Below are positions 1-8,988 of a stretch of DNA of 64,000 bases, in pieces. Positions within the stretch are counted from its first letter, which is position 1, and every line of letters starts with the position of its first letter. The stretch covers positions 5,596 to 69,595 of the forward strand of contig CAJTVI010000008.1 in assembly GCA_910579545.1 (NCBI GenBank), written 5' to 3'. Under the pieces are notes generated by a model. It was given only the letters and a program-made list of their open reading frames with translations. It did not search any database and was not told the DNA's origin. The stretch comes from an uncultured Oscillospiraceae bacterium (GTDB taxonomy: Bacteria; Bacillota; Clostridia; Oscillospirales; Ruminococcaceae). The translations under genes were made by a program, and so were the position numbers.

Positions 1-1049
1 GGGCGGTGACCCTGCGCTCCTCCATCCCGGTTTTGGAGGGCATCCTCCTGAAGGCCGAGGGCTTCCAGCTGACCCTGACCGGGTACGACCTGGAGATGGC
101 CATTACCACCACCATCGAGGCCAATGTGCGCCAGCCCGGCGAGGTGGTGCTGAACGCCCGGCTGCTGGGGGATATGGTGCGCCGGATGCCGTCCGGCGAG
201 GTGAGCATCACGGTGGGCAGCGCCGGCAGCGCCACCGTAAAGGGCGGCGTGGCCGAATACGACATCGCGGCCATGGCGGCGGGGGATTTCCCCACCCTGC
301 CCAACCCCGGGGCGGACCACACCCTCTCGATCCAGGCCGGGGTGCTGCGGGAGATGATCGACAAGACCCTGTACGCCGTGAGCCAGGACGACAAGAAGCC
401 CGCCCACACCGGCGAACTGTTTGAGATCGAGCCGGACCGGCTGACCATTGTGGCGCTGGACGGCTACCGTCTTGCGGTGGTGGAGCGGCCGGTCAAGGCC
501 GAAAAGGAGATCCGCATCATTGTTCCGGCCAAGACAATGGCCGAGGTAAACAAGCTGGTGGGCGAGGGGGACGAGGAGATCTCGATCAGCGCCAACCGGC
601 GGTTCGTGGTGTTCGCGGCCCGGGGCTACACCATCCTGAGCCGGCTGATCGAGGGGGACTTTTTGGCCTGGCGCGGGGTGATCCCGGAGGGTCACAAGAC
701 CCGTGCGGTGCTGGATACCCGGGATTTTATCGAAACGATCGAGCGGGCCTCGCTGATCATTACCGAGCGGCTGAAAAACCCGCTGCGCATCACCTTTGGA
801 AACAAAAAGGTCACGGTGCGCTGCCAGACCACCCTGGGAAAGGTGGTGGACGAGTTTGAGGCGGGCATCGAGGGGGACGCGGTGGAGATCGGGTTTAACA
901 ACCGCTACCTGCTGGACGCGCTGCGCAATGCCCGCGCCGACAAGATCGCCTTAGAGCTGAACGGCCCCCTGAGCCCGGTGAAGGTGCTGCCCGCCGAGGG
1001 GGACGGCTTTACCTACCTGGTGCTGCCGGTGCGCTTTAAAAACGACTGA
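1..1049 (+). CDS. dnaN: DNA polymerase III beta subunit (sliding clamp), 5'-truncated
   Basis: This is the ring-shaped processivity clamp that tethers DNA polymerase III to DNA. About 348 codons are present and the reading frame is open through the first base. The first residues (LRSSIPVLEGILL) match what normally follows about 25 residues of clamp N-terminus, so the true start lies just outside the window. The three clamp repeats can be followed, ending in the usual C-terminal segment (YLVLPVR). The S4-domain gene begins 11 bp downstream and recF follows, the standard Firmicute origin order. The identification is secure; only the start is missing. Confidence 0.97.
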   Translation, partial: AVTLRSSIPVLEGILLKAEGFQLTLTGYDLEMAITTTIEANVRQPGEVVLNARLLGDMVRRMPSGEVSITVGSAGSATVKGGVAEYDIAAMAAGDFPTLPNPGADHTLSIQAGVLREMIDKTLYAVSQDDKKPAHTGELFEIEPDRLTIVALDGYRLAVVERPVKAEKEIRIIVPAKTMAEVNKLVGEGDEEISISANRRFVVFAARGYTILSRLIEGDFLAWRGVIPEGHKTRAVLDTRDFIETIERASLIITERLKNPLRITFGNKKVTVRCQTTLGKVVDEFEAGIEGDAVEIGFNNRYLLDALRNARADKIALELNGPLSPVKVLPAEGDGFTYLVLPVRFKND

Positions 1050-1060
1050 GGAGGCCCCGG

Positions 1061-1282
1061 ATGCAGGCAGAGCAGATCGTGATCCACACCGAGTTTATCC
1101 GGCTGGACGCCCTTTTGAAGTTTGCGGGCTGGGCCGAGACCGGCGGCGAGGCAAAGCTGCTGGTGCAGAGCGGCGCGGTGACCGTGAACGGCGAGGTGTG
1201 CACCCAACGGGGCAGAAAGCTGCGCGCGGGGGACACCGCCGGCATGGAGGGCCGTTTTGTAACGGTGCGGGCCGGGGCGTGA
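1061..1282 (+). CDS. yaaA: S4-domain RNA-binding protein (YaaA/RlbA type)
   Basis: This 73-residue protein is essentially one S4 RNA-binding fold. The core is visible as IRLDALLKFAG, then GGEAKLLVQSGAVTVNGE and RGRKLRAGD. In B. subtilis the orthologous position between dnaN and recF is held by yaaA (rlbA). Its exact role is not settled in the family; a link to ribosome or RNA metabolism is usual. The start is preceded by GAGGAGG within the dnaN stop region. The stop TGA overlaps the recF GTG start by three bases, which suggests translational coupling. Confidence 0.9.
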   Translation: MQAEQIVIHTEFIRLDALLKFAGWAETGGEAKLLVQSGAVTVNGEVCTQRGRKLRAGDTAGMEGRFVTVRAGA

Positions 1283-2382
1283 TCATCTATGAATTGGAAG
1301 CGGAAAATTTCCGCAATATCCCATCCGCCCGGATGGAGCCCTCGCCGGGGCTCAACGTCCTGTGCGGCAACAACGGACAGGGCAAGACGAACCTTTTGGA
1401 GGCGGTCTGGCTGCTGACCGGGGGCAAGAGCTTTAGGGGCGCGCGGGACGCCGACCTTATCCGGCGGGGGGAGCCCTTTTCGGTGCTCAAGGCCCGCACG
1501 GGGGACAGTGAGCGGCAAAAGGAACTGCGCCTGACCATCGGTTCGACCGAAAGCGAGCGCCCGGGCCGGTATATCAAGGTCAACGGGGCCGACCGGGGCC
1601 GGGCCGGCGCGGCGGCGGGGGAGTTTACCGCGGTGGTGTTCGCCCCCGAGCACCTGGGCCTTGCCAAGGGCAGCCCGGCCGGCCGGCGGCGGTTTTTGGA
1701 CGCGGCACTCTGCCAGCTCTACCCGGGGTATCTGGGCGCTCTGCGGCGGTACACCCGGCTGGTCACCCAAAAAAACGCCCTGCTCAAGGCCTGGCAGAAA
1801 ACCCCGGGCGCGGCCGGTATGCTGGAAGTGTTTGACGAACAGCTGGCTGGCTGCGGCGCGCTGGTGACCCGGCGGCGGGCCGAATACCTTGCCGCCCTGG
1901 CCCCCCTGGCCGAGCAGAACTATGCCGAGATCAGCCGGGGCAGCGAGGAGATGCAGCTCAGCTACCGGCCCTCTTTTGACCCGCTCTCGGGCGAGGAGGG
2001 GCTGCGGCAGGCCATTCTGGCGGTGCATGCGGCCGAGCTGCGGGCGGGCTGCTGTTTGGCGGGGCCGCACCGGGAGGATTTTGCCATCCAGATCGCGGGG
2101 CAGGACGCCCGCGCCTTTGCGAGCCAGGGCCAGCAGCGCAGCGCGGTGCTGAGCCTCAAGCTGGCCGAGGCCGCCTGTGCCGCCGCCATTACCGGCGAGC
2201 ACCCGGTGCTTTTGCTGGACGACGTGCTGAGCGAACTGGACGCCACCCGGCAGGAGTACCTGCTGACCCATGTGGAGGGGCGCCAGGCCTTTGTGACCGC
2301 CTGCGACCCGGCGGCCTTCCTGCATACCGACGGCCGGGTCTACACGGTGCGGGCCGGCGGGGTGAGCCTGCGGCAGCAGTAG
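1279..2382 (+). CDS. recF: DNA replication and repair protein RecF
   Basis: RecF is an ABC-type, SMC-like ATPase that helps load RecA at gaps and stalled forks. The GTG start overlapping the upstream stop is chosen because the protein then begins IIYELEAENFRNI, the usual RecF N-terminus. The resulting 367 residues match the family length of about 360-370. Walker A is GNNGQGKT at residues 30-37. The ABC signature region (ASQGQQRSAVLSLKL) is near residue 285, and Walker B (VLLLDDVLSELD) is near 310. It shares an operon with dnaN. An in-frame upstream extension exists but would cover most of the S4 gene and is not credible. Confidence 0.95.
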   Translation: MIIYELEAENFRNIPSARMEPSPGLNVLCGNNGQGKTNLLEAVWLLTGGKSFRGARDADLIRRGEPFSVLKARTGDSERQKELRLTIGSTESERPGRYIKVNGADRGRAGAAAGEFTAVVFAPEHLGLAKGSPAGRRRFLDAALCQLYPGYLGALRRYTRLVTQKNALLKAWQKTPGAAGMLEVFDEQLAGCGALVTRRRAEYLAALAPLAEQNYAEISRGSEEMQLSYRPSFDPLSGEEGLRQAILAVHAAELRAGCCLAGPHREDFAIQIAGQDARAFASQGQQRSAVLSLKLAEAACAAAITGEHPVLLLDDVLSELDATRQEYLLTHVEGRQAFVTACDPAAFLHTDGRVYTVRAGGVSLRQQ

Positions 2383-2487
2383 CAAAAACGCCGGGAACAG
2401 CAAGAACAAAAAGCGCCCGGGCGCCGGGTTTGAGGCATTTGAGGCATTTGAGAAAAAGGACGGCAGGAGAAAAAGGGGGCCAGGGGC

Positions 2488-2745
2488 ATGTACCTGCATC
2501 TTGGGCAGGATTATCTGGTAAAAACAAGGGATATCCTTGGCATCTTTGACATTGACACGGCCTCGGTGGCAAAGAACACCCGGCTGTTTTTAAGGCGGGC
2601 CGAGGAGGAGGGGGCGGTGGTGCCCTTGAGCGGGGAGCTGCCCAAGAGCTTTATCCTGACCGATTTTCCCACCCCTACCGTGTACATCAGCCCCATCAGC
2701 ACCGCGACCCTGAAAAAGCGGTGCGGGAAGGCGGCGGTGCGGTAA
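2488..2745 (+). CDS. remB: RemB/YaaB-type regulator (DUF370)
   Basis: This 85-residue protein starts MYLHLGQDYLV and carries the DUF370 pattern (GIFDIDTASVAKNTRLFL, then a short linker and SFILTD). In B. subtilis remB (yaaB) lies between recF and gyrB, exactly as here. RemA, a relative, is a ring-forming DNA-binding activator of matrix genes. What RemB does is less clear, so the regulatory role here is by family only. The 105 bp before it contains a GAGGCATTT direct duplication and a small GC hairpin, and the start has an AAAAAGGGGG ribosome-binding site. Confidence 0.88.
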   Translation: MYLHLGQDYLVKTRDILGIFDIDTASVAKNTRLFLRRAEEEGAVVPLSGELPKSFILTDFPTPTVYISPISTATLKKRCGKAAVR

Positions 2746-2826
2746 CGGCCCGGCTTTTAGAAAAAAAGACAGCATCCGGCGGCAAAAAAAGCAAGGCCGC
2801 CGCAAGAGGATACAGGAGGATACGGA

Positions 2827-4806
2827 ATGGACGACAGGCAGGAATTTACCCCGGCGAACGCCGAGCGGGTGGAGCACGAGTACGACGGCAGCCAGATCCA
2901 GGTGCTCAAGGGCCTGGAGGCGGTGCGCAAGCGGCCGGGCATGTATATTGGCAGCACCGGCCCGAGCGGGCTGCATCATCTGGTGTATGAGATCGTGGAC
3001 AATGCCATCGACGAGGCGCTGGCCGGCTACTGCACCCACATCGAGGTGACCATCCAGGAGGGCAACATCATCCAGGTGAGCGACAACGGCCGCGGCATCC
3101 CGGTGGACATCCAGCCCGAGATGGGCATCCCGGCCGTGACGGTGGCCTACACCATCCTGCACGCGGGCGGCAAGTTCGGCGGCGAAAACAGCGGCTACAA
3201 GGTGGCCGGGGGCCTGCATGGTGTGGGCGCCTCGGTGGTAAACGCCCTCAGCGAGTGGCTGGAGGTGCGGGTGCGCCGGGACGGCGGCGAGTATGTGCAG
3301 CGGTTCAGGCGGGGCGAGCCGGAGGGGGACCTTGCAAAGGTCGGGCCGGCCGCCTCCACCGGCACCACCGTGACCTTCAAGCCGGACCCCGAGATGTTTA
3401 CCGAGACAACGGTCTATGATTACGAGATCCTCAATACCCGGCTGCGGGAGGAGGCCTTCCTCAACGCGGGGGTGCGGATCACCCTGACCGACGAGCGGGC
3501 CGAAAGCCGGGTGGAGGACGAGTCCGGCGCGATGGTAAACCTGCGGGAGAGCATGTGCTACGAGGGCGGGCTCTCGAGCTTTGTGCAGTACCTGGGGGAT
3601 AAGCGGCAGGCAAACGTGCTGCATCCCCAGATCATCCATCTGCGGGGCAAGCAGGGGGACGCGATCGCCGAGGTGGCGCTGCAGTATAACGACAGCTTCA
3701 GCGAATTGCTGCTCAGCTTTGCCAACAATGTGCGCACCCCGGAGGGCGGCACCCATGAAGAGGGCTTCAAGGCGGCGCTGACCCGGGTGATCAACGATTT
3801 TGGCCGGGAAAAGGGGTATCTCAAGGAGAAGGACGAGAACCTCTCGGGCAACGATGTGCGGGAGGGGCTGATCTGCGTGATCAGCGTCCAGCTGACCGAG
3901 GCCCAGTTTGAGGGCCAGACCAAGGCAAAGCTGGGCAACACCGAGATACGGGGCCTTGTTTCGGGCATGGTGTACGACCGGATGAAGGAGTTTTTGGAGG
4001 AAAACCCCGGCGCGGCCAAGGCCATCTACGAAAAGGCGACCCAGGCGGCCCGGGCCCGGGAGGCGGCGCGCCGCGCGCGGGATCTGGTGCGGCGCAAGAA
4101 CGCGCTGGAAACCAGCCGGATGCCGGGCAAGCTGGCCGACTGCCGCGAAAAGGACCCGGCCCTGACCGAGATCTATATCGTTGAGGGCGATTCGGCCGGC
4201 GGCAGTGCCAAGCAGGGGCGGGATTCCAACATCCAGGCCATCCTGCCGCTCTGGGGCAAGATGCTCAATGTGGAAAAGGCGCGGCTGGACAAGGTATACG
4301 GCAACGAAAAGCTGATGCCGGTGGTAACGGCGCTGGGCTGCGGCATCGGCGAGGAGTTCGATATCAGCCGGCTGCGCTACCACAAGGTATTCATCATGGC
4401 GGATGCCGACGTGGACGGCAGCCATATCTGCACCCTGATGCTGACCTTCTTTTTCCGGTTCATGCGGCCGCTGATCGAGGGCGGGTATGTGTATATCGCC
4501 CAGCCGCCCCTGTTTAAGGTGCAGAAGGGCCAGCAGGTCAAGTATGCCTACGACGAGCGCGAGATGCGCATTTTGAGCGAGGAGATGCCGGGGGCCAAGG
4601 TGAGCCGGTACAAGGGCCTGGGCGAGATGAACCCCGACCAGCTCTGGGAGACCACCATGAACCCGGACAACCGGGTGATCGTGCAGATCACCATCGAGGA
4701 CGCCGAAAAGGCCGACGAGGCCTTTACCATCCTGATGGGGGACAAGGTGGAACCCCGCCGGGCCTTTATCGAGAAAAACGCCAAGTACGCCACGCTGGAT
4801 GTGTGA
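2827..4806 (+). CDS. gyrB: DNA gyrase subunit B
   Basis: GyrB is the ATPase subunit of gyrase, which introduces negative supercoils ahead of and behind the fork. The protein has 659 residues, within the Firmicute range of about 630-660. The GHKL ATP site is seen as YEIVDNAIDEA (Asn59) and the glycine loop GGLHGVGASVVNALS. The TOPRIM domain has EGDSAGGSA near residue 452 and DADVDGSHI near 527. The C-terminal KGLGEMNPDQLWETTMNP motif is also intact. An AGGAGG site 8 bp upstream fixes the ATG. gyrA follows after 318 bp that are filled mostly by two R1 repeat copies. Confidence 0.98.
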   Translation: MDDRQEFTPANAERVEHEYDGSQIQVLKGLEAVRKRPGMYIGSTGPSGLHHLVYEIVDNAIDEALAGYCTHIEVTIQEGNIIQVSDNGRGIPVDIQPEMGIPAVTVAYTILHAGGKFGGENSGYKVAGGLHGVGASVVNALSEWLEVRVRRDGGEYVQRFRRGEPEGDLAKVGPAASTGTTVTFKPDPEMFTETTVYDYEILNTRLREEAFLNAGVRITLTDERAESRVEDESGAMVNLRESMCYEGGLSSFVQYLGDKRQANVLHPQIIHLRGKQGDAIAEVALQYNDSFSELLLSFANNVRTPEGGTHEEGFKAALTRVINDFGREKGYLKEKDENLSGNDVREGLICVISVQLTEAQFEGQTKAKLGNTEIRGLVSGMVYDRMKEFLEENPGAAKAIYEKATQAARAREAARRARDLVRRKNALETSRMPGKLADCREKDPALTEIYIVEGDSAGGSAKQGRDSNIQAILPLWGKMLNVEKARLDKVYGNEKLMPVVTALGCGIGEEFDISRLRYHKVFIMADADVDGSHICTLMLTFFFRFMRPLIEGGYVYIAQPPLFKVQKGQQVKYAYDEREMRILSEEMPGAKVSRYKGLGEMNPDQLWETTMNPDNRVIVQITIEDAEKADEAFTILMGDKVEPRRAFIEKNAKYATLDV

Positions 4807-4833
4807 GGAATGGGCCGGTCCAGGCAGGCAATG

Positions 4834-4900
4834 GGCCGATCTGGGGGCCAACGGCCCCCAGCCCCCCATTTCGCCGCACGAACTATCGTGCGGCGGGAAA
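4834..4900 (-). repeat. R1 double-hairpin repeat, copy a
   Basis: This copy is read on the minus strand. It begins GGCCGATC on the plus strand, followed by a tight hairpin (CTGGGGGCC/GGCCCCCAG), a run of CCCCCCAT, then a second 10-bp hairpin (CGCCGCACGA/TCGTGCGGCG with a 4-nt loop). The same order of parts recurs at eight other places in the window. It starts 28 bp after the gyrB stop, so it may also act as an mRNA 3' end structure, although no T-tract follows. Confidence 0.75.
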
Positions 4901-4903
4901 ATG

Positions 4904-5013
4904 AAACTATAAATCACAAGCCGATGCCGCACCCTCCCGGCCTCCCCGAATAAGGCCATTTCCGGCGATGCCTGTATCGCGAGCGAACACCGTACAATGT
5001 CCCTTCTAATATT
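4904..5013. other. spacer between two inverted R1 copies, upstream of gyrA
   Basis: This is 110 bp of lower GC sequence between R1 copies a and b. A TACAAT hexamer near 4993 could be a -10 element for gyrA, but no convincing -35 lies 16-18 bp before it. No open reading frame with a ribosome-binding site is visible. Confidence 0.4.
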
Positions 5014-5077
5014 CTGCCGCATGAAATATTCTGCGGCAAAAGGGGGGTCCAGGGGGACGCGTCCCCCTGGAATCGCC
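5014..5077 (+). repeat. R1 double-hairpin repeat, copy b
   Basis: This copy is in plus orientation: a TGCCGCA/TGCGGCA hairpin, then AAAAGGGGGGTCC, then the GC hairpin CCAGGGGG/CCCCCTGG ending in AATCGCC. It mirrors copy a, so the pair faces inward around the 110 bp spacer. The final hairpin ends about 50 bp before the gyrA start. Confidence 0.75.
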
Positions 5078-5124
5078 TACGAAATATCCCCGCCCCATGG
5101 GCAAGAAAGAACAGGTGAACACCA

Positions 5125-7689
5125 TTGAATGAAGATTTTGTGATGATCCCCGGCACCGGCACCAAAAAGATCGTGCGGGACGTCAAAAAAGAGATCGAAT
5201 CGGCCTTTTTGGACTACTCGATGTCGGTCATTGTCTCCCGTGCCCTGCCGGATGTGCGAGACGGCCTGAAGCCGGTGCACCGCCGCATCCTGTATACCAT
5301 GCACGAGCGGGGCAACGACCCCCAGCACCCCTACCGCAAGAGCGCCGACACCGTGGGCGCGGTGCTGGGCAGCTACCACCCCCACGGCGACGCATCGGTG
5401 TACGACGCCATGGTCCGCCTTGCCCAGGATTTCAGCCTGCGCTACCCGCTGGTGGATGGGCAGGGCAACTTTGGCAGTGTGGACGGCGACCCGCCCGCCG
5501 CCTACCGCTATACCGAGGCCCGGATGAGCAAGATGGCCACCGAGATGCTCACCGACATCGATAAGGAAACCATCGACTGGGACCCCAACTTTGACGAGAG
5601 CAAAAAGGAGCCCCATGTGCTGCCCAGCCGGTTCCCCAACATGCTGGTCAACGGCGCCACCGGCATCGCGGTGGGCATGGCCACCAACATCCCGCCCCAC
5701 AACCTGCGGGAGGTGGTGGACGGCATCGTGGCCCTGATCGACGACCCGGACATCGACCTGGCCGGGCTGATGGAGCATGTCAAGGGCCCGGATTTCCCCA
5801 CCGCCGGCATCATCATGGGCCGGGCCGGCATCCGGGCCGCCTACGCCACCGGCCGGGGCAAGATCACCCTGCGCGGCCGGGCCGAGATCGAGGAAAAAAA
5901 GAACGGCCGGTTCCAGATCATCATCACCGAGATCCCCTACATGGTCAACAAGGCCCGGCTGATCGAGAGCATTGCCGAGCATGTCAAGGAAAAGCGGATC
6001 GACGGCATCAGCTACCTCAACGACGAGACCAACCGCAAGGGCATGCGGATCGTGATCGAGATCAAAAAAGAGGCAAACCCCCAGGTGGTCTTGAACCAGC
6101 TCTACCGCTATACCCAGCTGCAGGATACGGTAGGGGTCATCCTGCTGGCGCTGGACGACGGCGTGCCCCGCATCATGACCCTCAAGACCATGATGCAGCG
6201 GTATGTGGAGTTCCAGGACCAGGTGGTGCGCCGCCGCACCCAGTACGACCTCAAAAAGGCCAAGGAGCGGGCGCATATTCTGGAAGGCCTCAAGCGTGCG
6301 GTGGACATCGTGGACGAGGTGATCTACGCCATCCGGCACTGCGGCGGCGGCACCGCCGAGGCCAAGGCCGCCATCATGGCCCAGTTTGGCTTTGACGACC
6401 CCCAGGCCGACGCCATCTGCAAGTTCCCCTTGGGCCGTCTGGCCGGGCTGGAGATCAAAAAAATCGAGAACGAGTTGGACGAACTGCACAGTAAAATTGA
6501 CGACTGGACATCTGTTTTGGCCGACGATCAGCGGGTTTTGGCCATCGTGAAGGAGGAACTTTGCGCGCTGCGGGATAAGTACGGCGACGACCGCCGCACC
6601 GAGATCGCGCATGTGAGCGGCGAGGTGGATATCGAGGACCTGATCCCGGTGGAGGACTGCGTGTTCACCCTGACCCATGCCGGCTACATCAAGCGCCAGG
6701 CCAAGGACACCTACCAGGTGCAGCGCCGGGGCGGCCGGGGCATCTCGGGGCTTTCACACAAGGACGAGGATTTTGTGGAGGAACTGTTCATTGGCTCCAC
6801 CCACGACTATATCCTCTTTATCACCGACCAGGGCCGGATGTACCGGCTCAAGGGCTACCAGATCTACGAGGGAAGCCGCACCAGCAAGGGCACCAACATT
6901 GTAAACCTGCTGCCGCTGCAGAGCGGGGAGAACGTGATCCGCATGCTGCGCATGCCGGCAAAGGATGCCAGCGGCTACCTGACCACCGTGACCAAAAAGG
7001 GCTATATCAAGCGCACCGCCATCGAGGCGTTTGCCAACATCCGCAAGGGCGGGCTGCTGGCCGTGAGCCTCTATGAGGGGGACAGCCTGGCCTGGTGCCG
7101 CATCACCACCGGCGAGGACGAGCTGCTGGTGGCCACCAAAAACGGCATGGCCATCCGCTTTGCCGAGAGCGGCGCCCGCCGCCTTGGCCGGGTGAGCCAT
7201 GGGGTGCGCGCGGTGCGGCTGGCCGAGGGGGACGAGGTGGTTGGCGTGTCCATCCTGCGGGCGGGCGCCACCGTCTTTACCGTGACCGAGGGCGGCAAGG
7301 GCCGCCGCAGCCGCATCGACGACTACCGCCTCCAGAGCCGGGGCGGCAAGGGCATCCGCAACTACGCCAAGGGCGCTGTGGCCGGCATCAAGGTGCTGGA
7401 CGAGGAGGACGACATCATCCTTATCAGCCAGGAGGGCATCATCATCCGGATGCACGCGGCCGACATCAACATCCAAAGCCGGTACGGCAGCGGCGTGCGG
7501 GTGATGCGGCTGGGCGAGGGGGACCGGGTGGTCACCGTGGCCCGCACCGAGCACTCGGACGAGGAACCCACCGAAAAACCGGAGGAGGAGGCCGAGGAGC
7601 TGACCGGCGAGGAGCTGGCAGCCCTTGCCGCCGAGGACGCGGCCAGCGAGGATGAGCCGGAGGAGCCGGACGAGCCGGACGGGATCTGA
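5125..7689 (+). CDS. gyrA: DNA gyrase subunit A
   Basis: GyrA is the breakage-reunion subunit of gyrase. The TTG start is preferred because it yields NEDFVMIPG followed by the core, and AGGTGA lies 8 bp upstream. The catalytic tyrosine is Tyr129 in AAYRYTEARM. The quinolone-determining region reads HPHGDASVYDAMVRLAQ, with Ala90 where E. coli has Ser83 and Asp94 where it has Asp87. The GyrA box is QRRGGRG at residues 533-539, and six C-terminal beta-pinwheel blades follow. The last 50 residues are a strongly acidic tail. At 854 residues it is slightly long because of that tail. Confidence 0.98.
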   Translation: MNEDFVMIPGTGTKKIVRDVKKEIESAFLDYSMSVIVSRALPDVRDGLKPVHRRILYTMHERGNDPQHPYRKSADTVGAVLGSYHPHGDASVYDAMVRLAQDFSLRYPLVDGQGNFGSVDGDPPAAYRYTEARMSKMATEMLTDIDKETIDWDPNFDESKKEPHVLPSRFPNMLVNGATGIAVGMATNIPPHNLREVVDGIVALIDDPDIDLAGLMEHVKGPDFPTAGIIMGRAGIRAAYATGRGKITLRGRAEIEEKKNGRFQIIITEIPYMVNKARLIESIAEHVKEKRIDGISYLNDETNRKGMRIVIEIKKEANPQVVLNQLYRYTQLQDTVGVILLALDDGVPRIMTLKTMMQRYVEFQDQVVRRRTQYDLKKAKERAHILEGLKRAVDIVDEVIYAIRHCGGGTAEAKAAIMAQFGFDDPQADAICKFPLGRLAGLEIKKIENELDELHSKIDDWTSVLADDQRVLAIVKEELCALRDKYGDDRRTEIAHVSGEVDIEDLIPVEDCVFTLTHAGYIKRQAKDTYQVQRRGGRGISGLSHKDEDFVEELFIGSTHDYILFITDQGRMYRLKGYQIYEGSRTSKGTNIVNLLPLQSGENVIRMLRMPAKDASGYLTTVTKKGYIKRTAIEAFANIRKGGLLAVSLYEGDSLAWCRITTGEDELLVATKNGMAIRFAESGARRLGRVSHGVRAVRLAEGDEVVGVSILRAGATVFTVTEGGKGRRSRIDDYRLQSRGGKGIRNYAKGAVAGIKVLDEEDDIILISQEGIIIRMHAADINIQSRYGSGVRVMRLGEGDRVVTVARTEHSDEEPTEKPEEEAEELTGEELAALAAEDAASEDEPEEPDEPDGI

Positions 7690-7740
7690 GCGGCCGGCCC
7701 GCCTGGCCCTGTTGGCAGGGCATATTTGCAGGAGGATGCG

Positions 7741-8976
7741 ATGAAGCTTTTGTTTCGGGATCTTGTTCCGGATCCCGCCCCGGCTTTGGCCAAAAGGCCC
7801 TTTACGGCCGGGCATCAAAGGATGCTGGCGGCGGGCTGCTCCCTGCTGGCCCTCGCGCTGCTGCTGTACCACTCGCTGGCGGGCGGCACCCTGCTTGCCG
7901 ACAGCCCCTACGACAGTTATCTGCTGCAGGCGCAGAACTGGCTGGCCGGGCGCTGCTTTATCCAGGATGGGTCCCGGTATACCTGGCTGGAGCTGGCCAG
8001 GTACAGGGGCAGGTATTATCTCTCCTTCCCGCCGGTGCCGTCGGTACTGGCGCTGCCCTTTGCCGCGGCCGGGCTCTCGCTGGGCAATCTGCGTGAGGCG
8101 GCCTTTGCGCTGGCGCTCTTTGCCGGGGTCTACCTCTGTTTTTGGCAGGCGGGCGAACGCCCGGCGGGCTGCGCCTTCTGGGCGGGGTTTGTCTCGCTGG
8201 GCAGCGGGGTATTCTGGCTTTCCTCAAGCGGCGGTGTCTGGTTTCAGGCCCAGCTGCTAAACCTCTGCTTTGTCATGTGGGGCATCCTGCTCTGGCAGCG
8301 CCGGCAGTACCCGGCGGCCTTTTTCCTGCTGGCGCTCGCGGTGGGCTGCCGGCCGTTCAGCGCCCTGCTGGCGCTCGGGCTCTACCTGCCGGCGCTGGCC
8401 TGGGCTGTGCGCGAAAAGCGCTTTGGGGAGGCGGCCCGCTTCAGCCTGCCGCCCCTTTTGGTTGCGTTCGCGCTGGGCTGGTACAACCTTGTGCGGTTTG
8501 GCCGCCTGTTTGAGTTTGGCCACCGCTACCTGCCGGAATTTATGCGGGCCGAAAACGGGCAGTTCAGCGCCGCGTATTTTTTAAACAACCTCAAAAACAT
8601 CCTGCGGCCGGTCACCCTCAACGCCGCGCTGGACCTCGAGTTTCCCATCTTTGACGGGTTTATGTTTTTTGTGGCAAACCCGCTCTTCCTGCTCTGGATA
8701 CTCGCGATGCTCAAAGAGGCCCGCGCCCGCAGCTTTGCCGGGCCGGACGCGGTGATCCTCGCGGGATTTTTGGTTTCACTTGGGCTGCTCTGCCTGCACC
8801 GCACCATGGGCGGCTGGCAGTTTGGCGCGCGCTATACGGTCGACCTGCTGCCCTATGCCCTGCTCTTTTTCCTGCGGCGGGGCGGCCGGCTCCGGTACGG
8901 CCTGTTCGCCTGCTGGCTGCTGGCGGCGGGCGTCCTGCTGAACCTCTACGGCGCGGTATACATGCTCGGTATGTGA
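7741..8976 (+). CDS. multi-pass membrane protein, glycosyltransferase-like
   Basis: This 411-residue protein is very hydrophobic, with roughly ten predicted membrane segments. Its first large outer loop carries DSPYDSYLLQAQNWLAGR and a tyrosine/arginine-rich stretch. The layout resembles polyprenyl-phosphate-dependent membrane glycosyltransferases (GT39/GT-C), but I see no diagnostic catalytic motif beyond an acidic loop, so the enzyme class is inferred. A perfect AGGAGG just upstream of the ATG at the recorded start decides the start over earlier in-frame codons. The next gene follows after 9 bp and has a similar character, so the two probably form one unit between gyrA and mnmE. Confidence 0.6.
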   Translation: MKLLFRDLVPDPAPALAKRPFTAGHQRMLAAGCSLLALALLLYHSLAGGTLLADSPYDSYLLQAQNWLAGRCFIQDGSRYTWLELARYRGRYYLSFPPVPSVLALPFAAAGLSLGNLREAAFALALFAGVYLCFWQAGERPAGCAFWAGFVSLGSGVFWLSSSGGVWFQAQLLNLCFVMWGILLWQRRQYPAAFFLLALAVGCRPFSALLALGLYLPALAWAVREKRFGEAARFSLPPLLVAFALGWYNLVRFGRLFEFGHRYLPEFMRAENGQFSAAYFLNNLKNILRPVTLNAALDLEFPIFDGFMFFVANPLFLLWILAMLKEARARSFAGPDAVILAGFLVSLGLLCLHRTMGGWQFGARYTVDLLPYALLFFLRRGGRLRYGLFACWLLAAGVLLNLYGAVYMLGM

Positions 8977-8988
8977 GAAGGTGACGTG

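Noticed and set aside
1036..2499. Long minus-strand open frame opposite recF
   Set aside because: A complement artefact of high third-position GC; recF on the other strand has complete ABC motifs.
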